NCBI GenBank assembly: GCA_012514925.1
Contig: JAAYZI010000118.1
Coordinates: forward strand, 1 to 5,753
Length of the DNA stretch: 5,753 bases
Direction of reading: 5' to 3'
Source: Deltaproteobacteria bacterium
Lineage (GTDB): Bacteria; Bdellovibrionota_C; UBA2361; JAAYZI01
This document shows positions 4,779 to 5,753 of the stretch, piece after piece. The position numbers and the translations under genes are program-made. Position 1 is the first letter of the stretch, and the number at the start of each line of letters is the position of its first letter. The notes under the pieces were generated by a model, which did not search any database, was not told the origin of the DNA, and saw only the letters and a program-made list of their open reading frames with translations.

Positions 4779-5753
4779 CTACTGGGTAGTCGATGTTTTT
4801 TTCGCCCGAGCAAGCAGTTTGAACACCACATTAAGCGGGTGTGGGGTACCGTGACCATCGAAAGGAGTTTGATCTTGCAGCCACGGAGAATTCCACGAAA
4901 TAACGATATCCTGGCTTGGCATTACCGCCACGCCGCGTTTGCCGTTCTTGTGTCCGAGCGCTGCAAAAACATCAGGCGGAGCGTCCGGCCAGTAGCGATA
5001 ACCGTTTCTGTCATGGTGATTCACCCACCACATCCAACTGTACGCGCCGTGGTGATCTCTCATGTTGCTCCCAGCTCCAATTGAGCGCTGCCCAGGAATC
5101 ATTTCCGCCGCGAGTCCATTTGTCCTGGGAAGCTGCGCTGGTAGCGGATCGGATACTGCCATACGCGCAAGCTGTGGGCTAAGTACGCGCGTGCCGTTCC
5201 ACATGCCGCCGCGCCCAAAGAGCAGCCCGAATCTGGCAAAATCACGGGGTGACACGGCAATGCGGCCTAGACGATTGGAAGTCCCATAGACAACCATGGT
5301 GGGACTGTCTTGAAAGTGCAAAATGTCCGTAAGCAAAGGGTGAAACACCGTCTGATCTATATTTTCTGGAGATGCGCGGTACACTTTAGTAAATAGGATG
5401 TCCCACAGCAGCGCTGTCTGGTAGTCGTTATAGTCGAAGGCGGATCCGGGTTGATCACGCACTCCGTAACAAGATGTTTGATTGGCTAAGTGGCGGAAGG
5501 TGATCTGCCGATCTTTAAATCCCAAATCGGCGTTTAGCATCTTCAAACGGGGCTCAAAGGTTACGGCTTTAGTGTCCAGACCCCCGAGCTTACCTTGATC
5601 AACGGCTTTTAGCAGGAAAAAAGAGTACCAGGGTTTGGCTGCCGACGCTATATCAGCGCGGATATCATACGCACCCCAAGCGTAGACCTGATAACCATTG
5701 CGGGCAATAAAGCCATGCCCGCCCAGATACATTCTTATCTTGTCGAGATCTCT
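4779..5753 (-). CDS. Serine hydrolase of the beta-lactamase/PBP fold (PF00144-like), N-terminus beyond window
   Basis: This is a serine hydrolase of the class C beta-lactamase, esterase and D,D-peptidase superfamily; the substrate is unknown. Numbering from the internal Met at 5732, the nucleophile motif SxxK is Ser30-Ala-Ala-Lys33 (SAAKPW), the helical segment LLKAVDQGKL follows, ITFRHLANQTSCYG (77-90) is the conserved pre-motif, the Tyr motif is Tyr101-Asn-Asp (FDYND), SPRDFARFGLLFGRGGMWNG (161-180) is the typical late helix, and LGHKNGKRG (259-267) stands for the third, KTG/HxG-like motif. The frame stays open through the right edge (seven more codons, RDLDKIR), and the first visible residues already belong to the domain, so that Met is not the true start. 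A signal peptide, usual for these envelope enzymes, would lie outside. All three motifs are present, so it is likely active, but nothing shows that it is an antibiotic-resistance enzyme. It precedes the methyltransferase-like gene on the same strand. Confidence 0.9.
   Translation of the reverse strand, partial: RDLDKIRMYLGGHGFIARNGYQVYAWGAYDIRADIASAAKPWYSFFLLKAVDQGKLGGLDTKAVTFEPRLKMLNADLGFKDRQITFRHLANQTSCYGVRDQPGSAFDYNDYQTALLWDILFTKVYRASPENIDQTVFHPLLTDILHFQDSPTMVVYGTSNRLGRIAVSPRDFARFGLLFGRGGMWNGTRVLSPQLARMAVSDPLPAQLPRTNGLAAEMIPGQRSIGAGSNMRDHHGAYSWMWWVNHHDRNGYRYWPDAPPDVFAALGHKNGKRGVAVMPSQDIVISWNSPWLQDQTPFDGHGTPHPLNVVFKLLARAKKTSTTQ

Noticed and set aside
4839..5289. Several overlapping plus-strand frames of 75-88 codons
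   Set aside because: All lie opposite the serine hydrolase gene, whose motifs are intact; the plus-strand products look like non-coding translation.
1..5753. CRISPR array, tRNA, insertion sequence or prophage remnant
   Set aside because: No spaced repeats of CRISPR type, no tRNA-like cloverleaf and no transposase or integrase coding was seen; the only tandem repeat is coding and lies inside fliK.

Overview
The window comes from a flagellated, probably Gram-negative bacterium of middling GC content. It holds a flagellar hook-length gene (fliK), and a sigma-54-type -24/-12 element sits in front of that gene, as in many proteobacteria and related phyla. The genus cannot be told from this sequence. 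I see no mobile element, RNA gene or CRISPR array. Five genes fill almost all of the window, four on the minus strand and one (fabD) on the plus strand.

Left part (1-2171, minus strand): the first 523 codons of fliK run off the left edge. Before it (to its right) lies a 177-bp gap with a candidate sigma-54 promoter and a possible terminator for the preceding gene, yjbQ. yjbQ is a compact 140-residue UPF0047 protein with a clear Shine-Dalgarno sequence that places its start at 2171.

Middle (2172-3283): a 185-bp divergent intergenic region separates yjbQ from fabD. It holds a perfect hairpin-forming repeat, a perfect 15-bp palindrome and a consensus -10 box. fabD (malonyl-CoA:ACP transacylase) is complete with its catalytic residues, but no other fatty-acid gene lies beside it here.

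Right part (3280-5753, minus strand): a 451-residue protein with a degenerate class I methyltransferase-like core and an unrecognised C-terminal domain ends tail to tail with fabD, overlapping it by 4 bp. Upstream of it, after a 143-bp gap, is the 3' part of a serine beta-lactamase-fold hydrolase whose N-terminus lies beyond the right edge.

The five genes do not form an obvious pathway: hook assembly, a thiamine-phosphate-synthase-like protein, fatty-acid initiation, an orphan methyltransferase-like protein and a probable envelope hydrolase. The window looks like ordinary chromosome rather than an accessory island. The best leads are the sigma-54 element before fliK, the in-frame 12-bp repeat inside fliK, the palindrome at the fabD promoter and the unassigned 451-residue protein.
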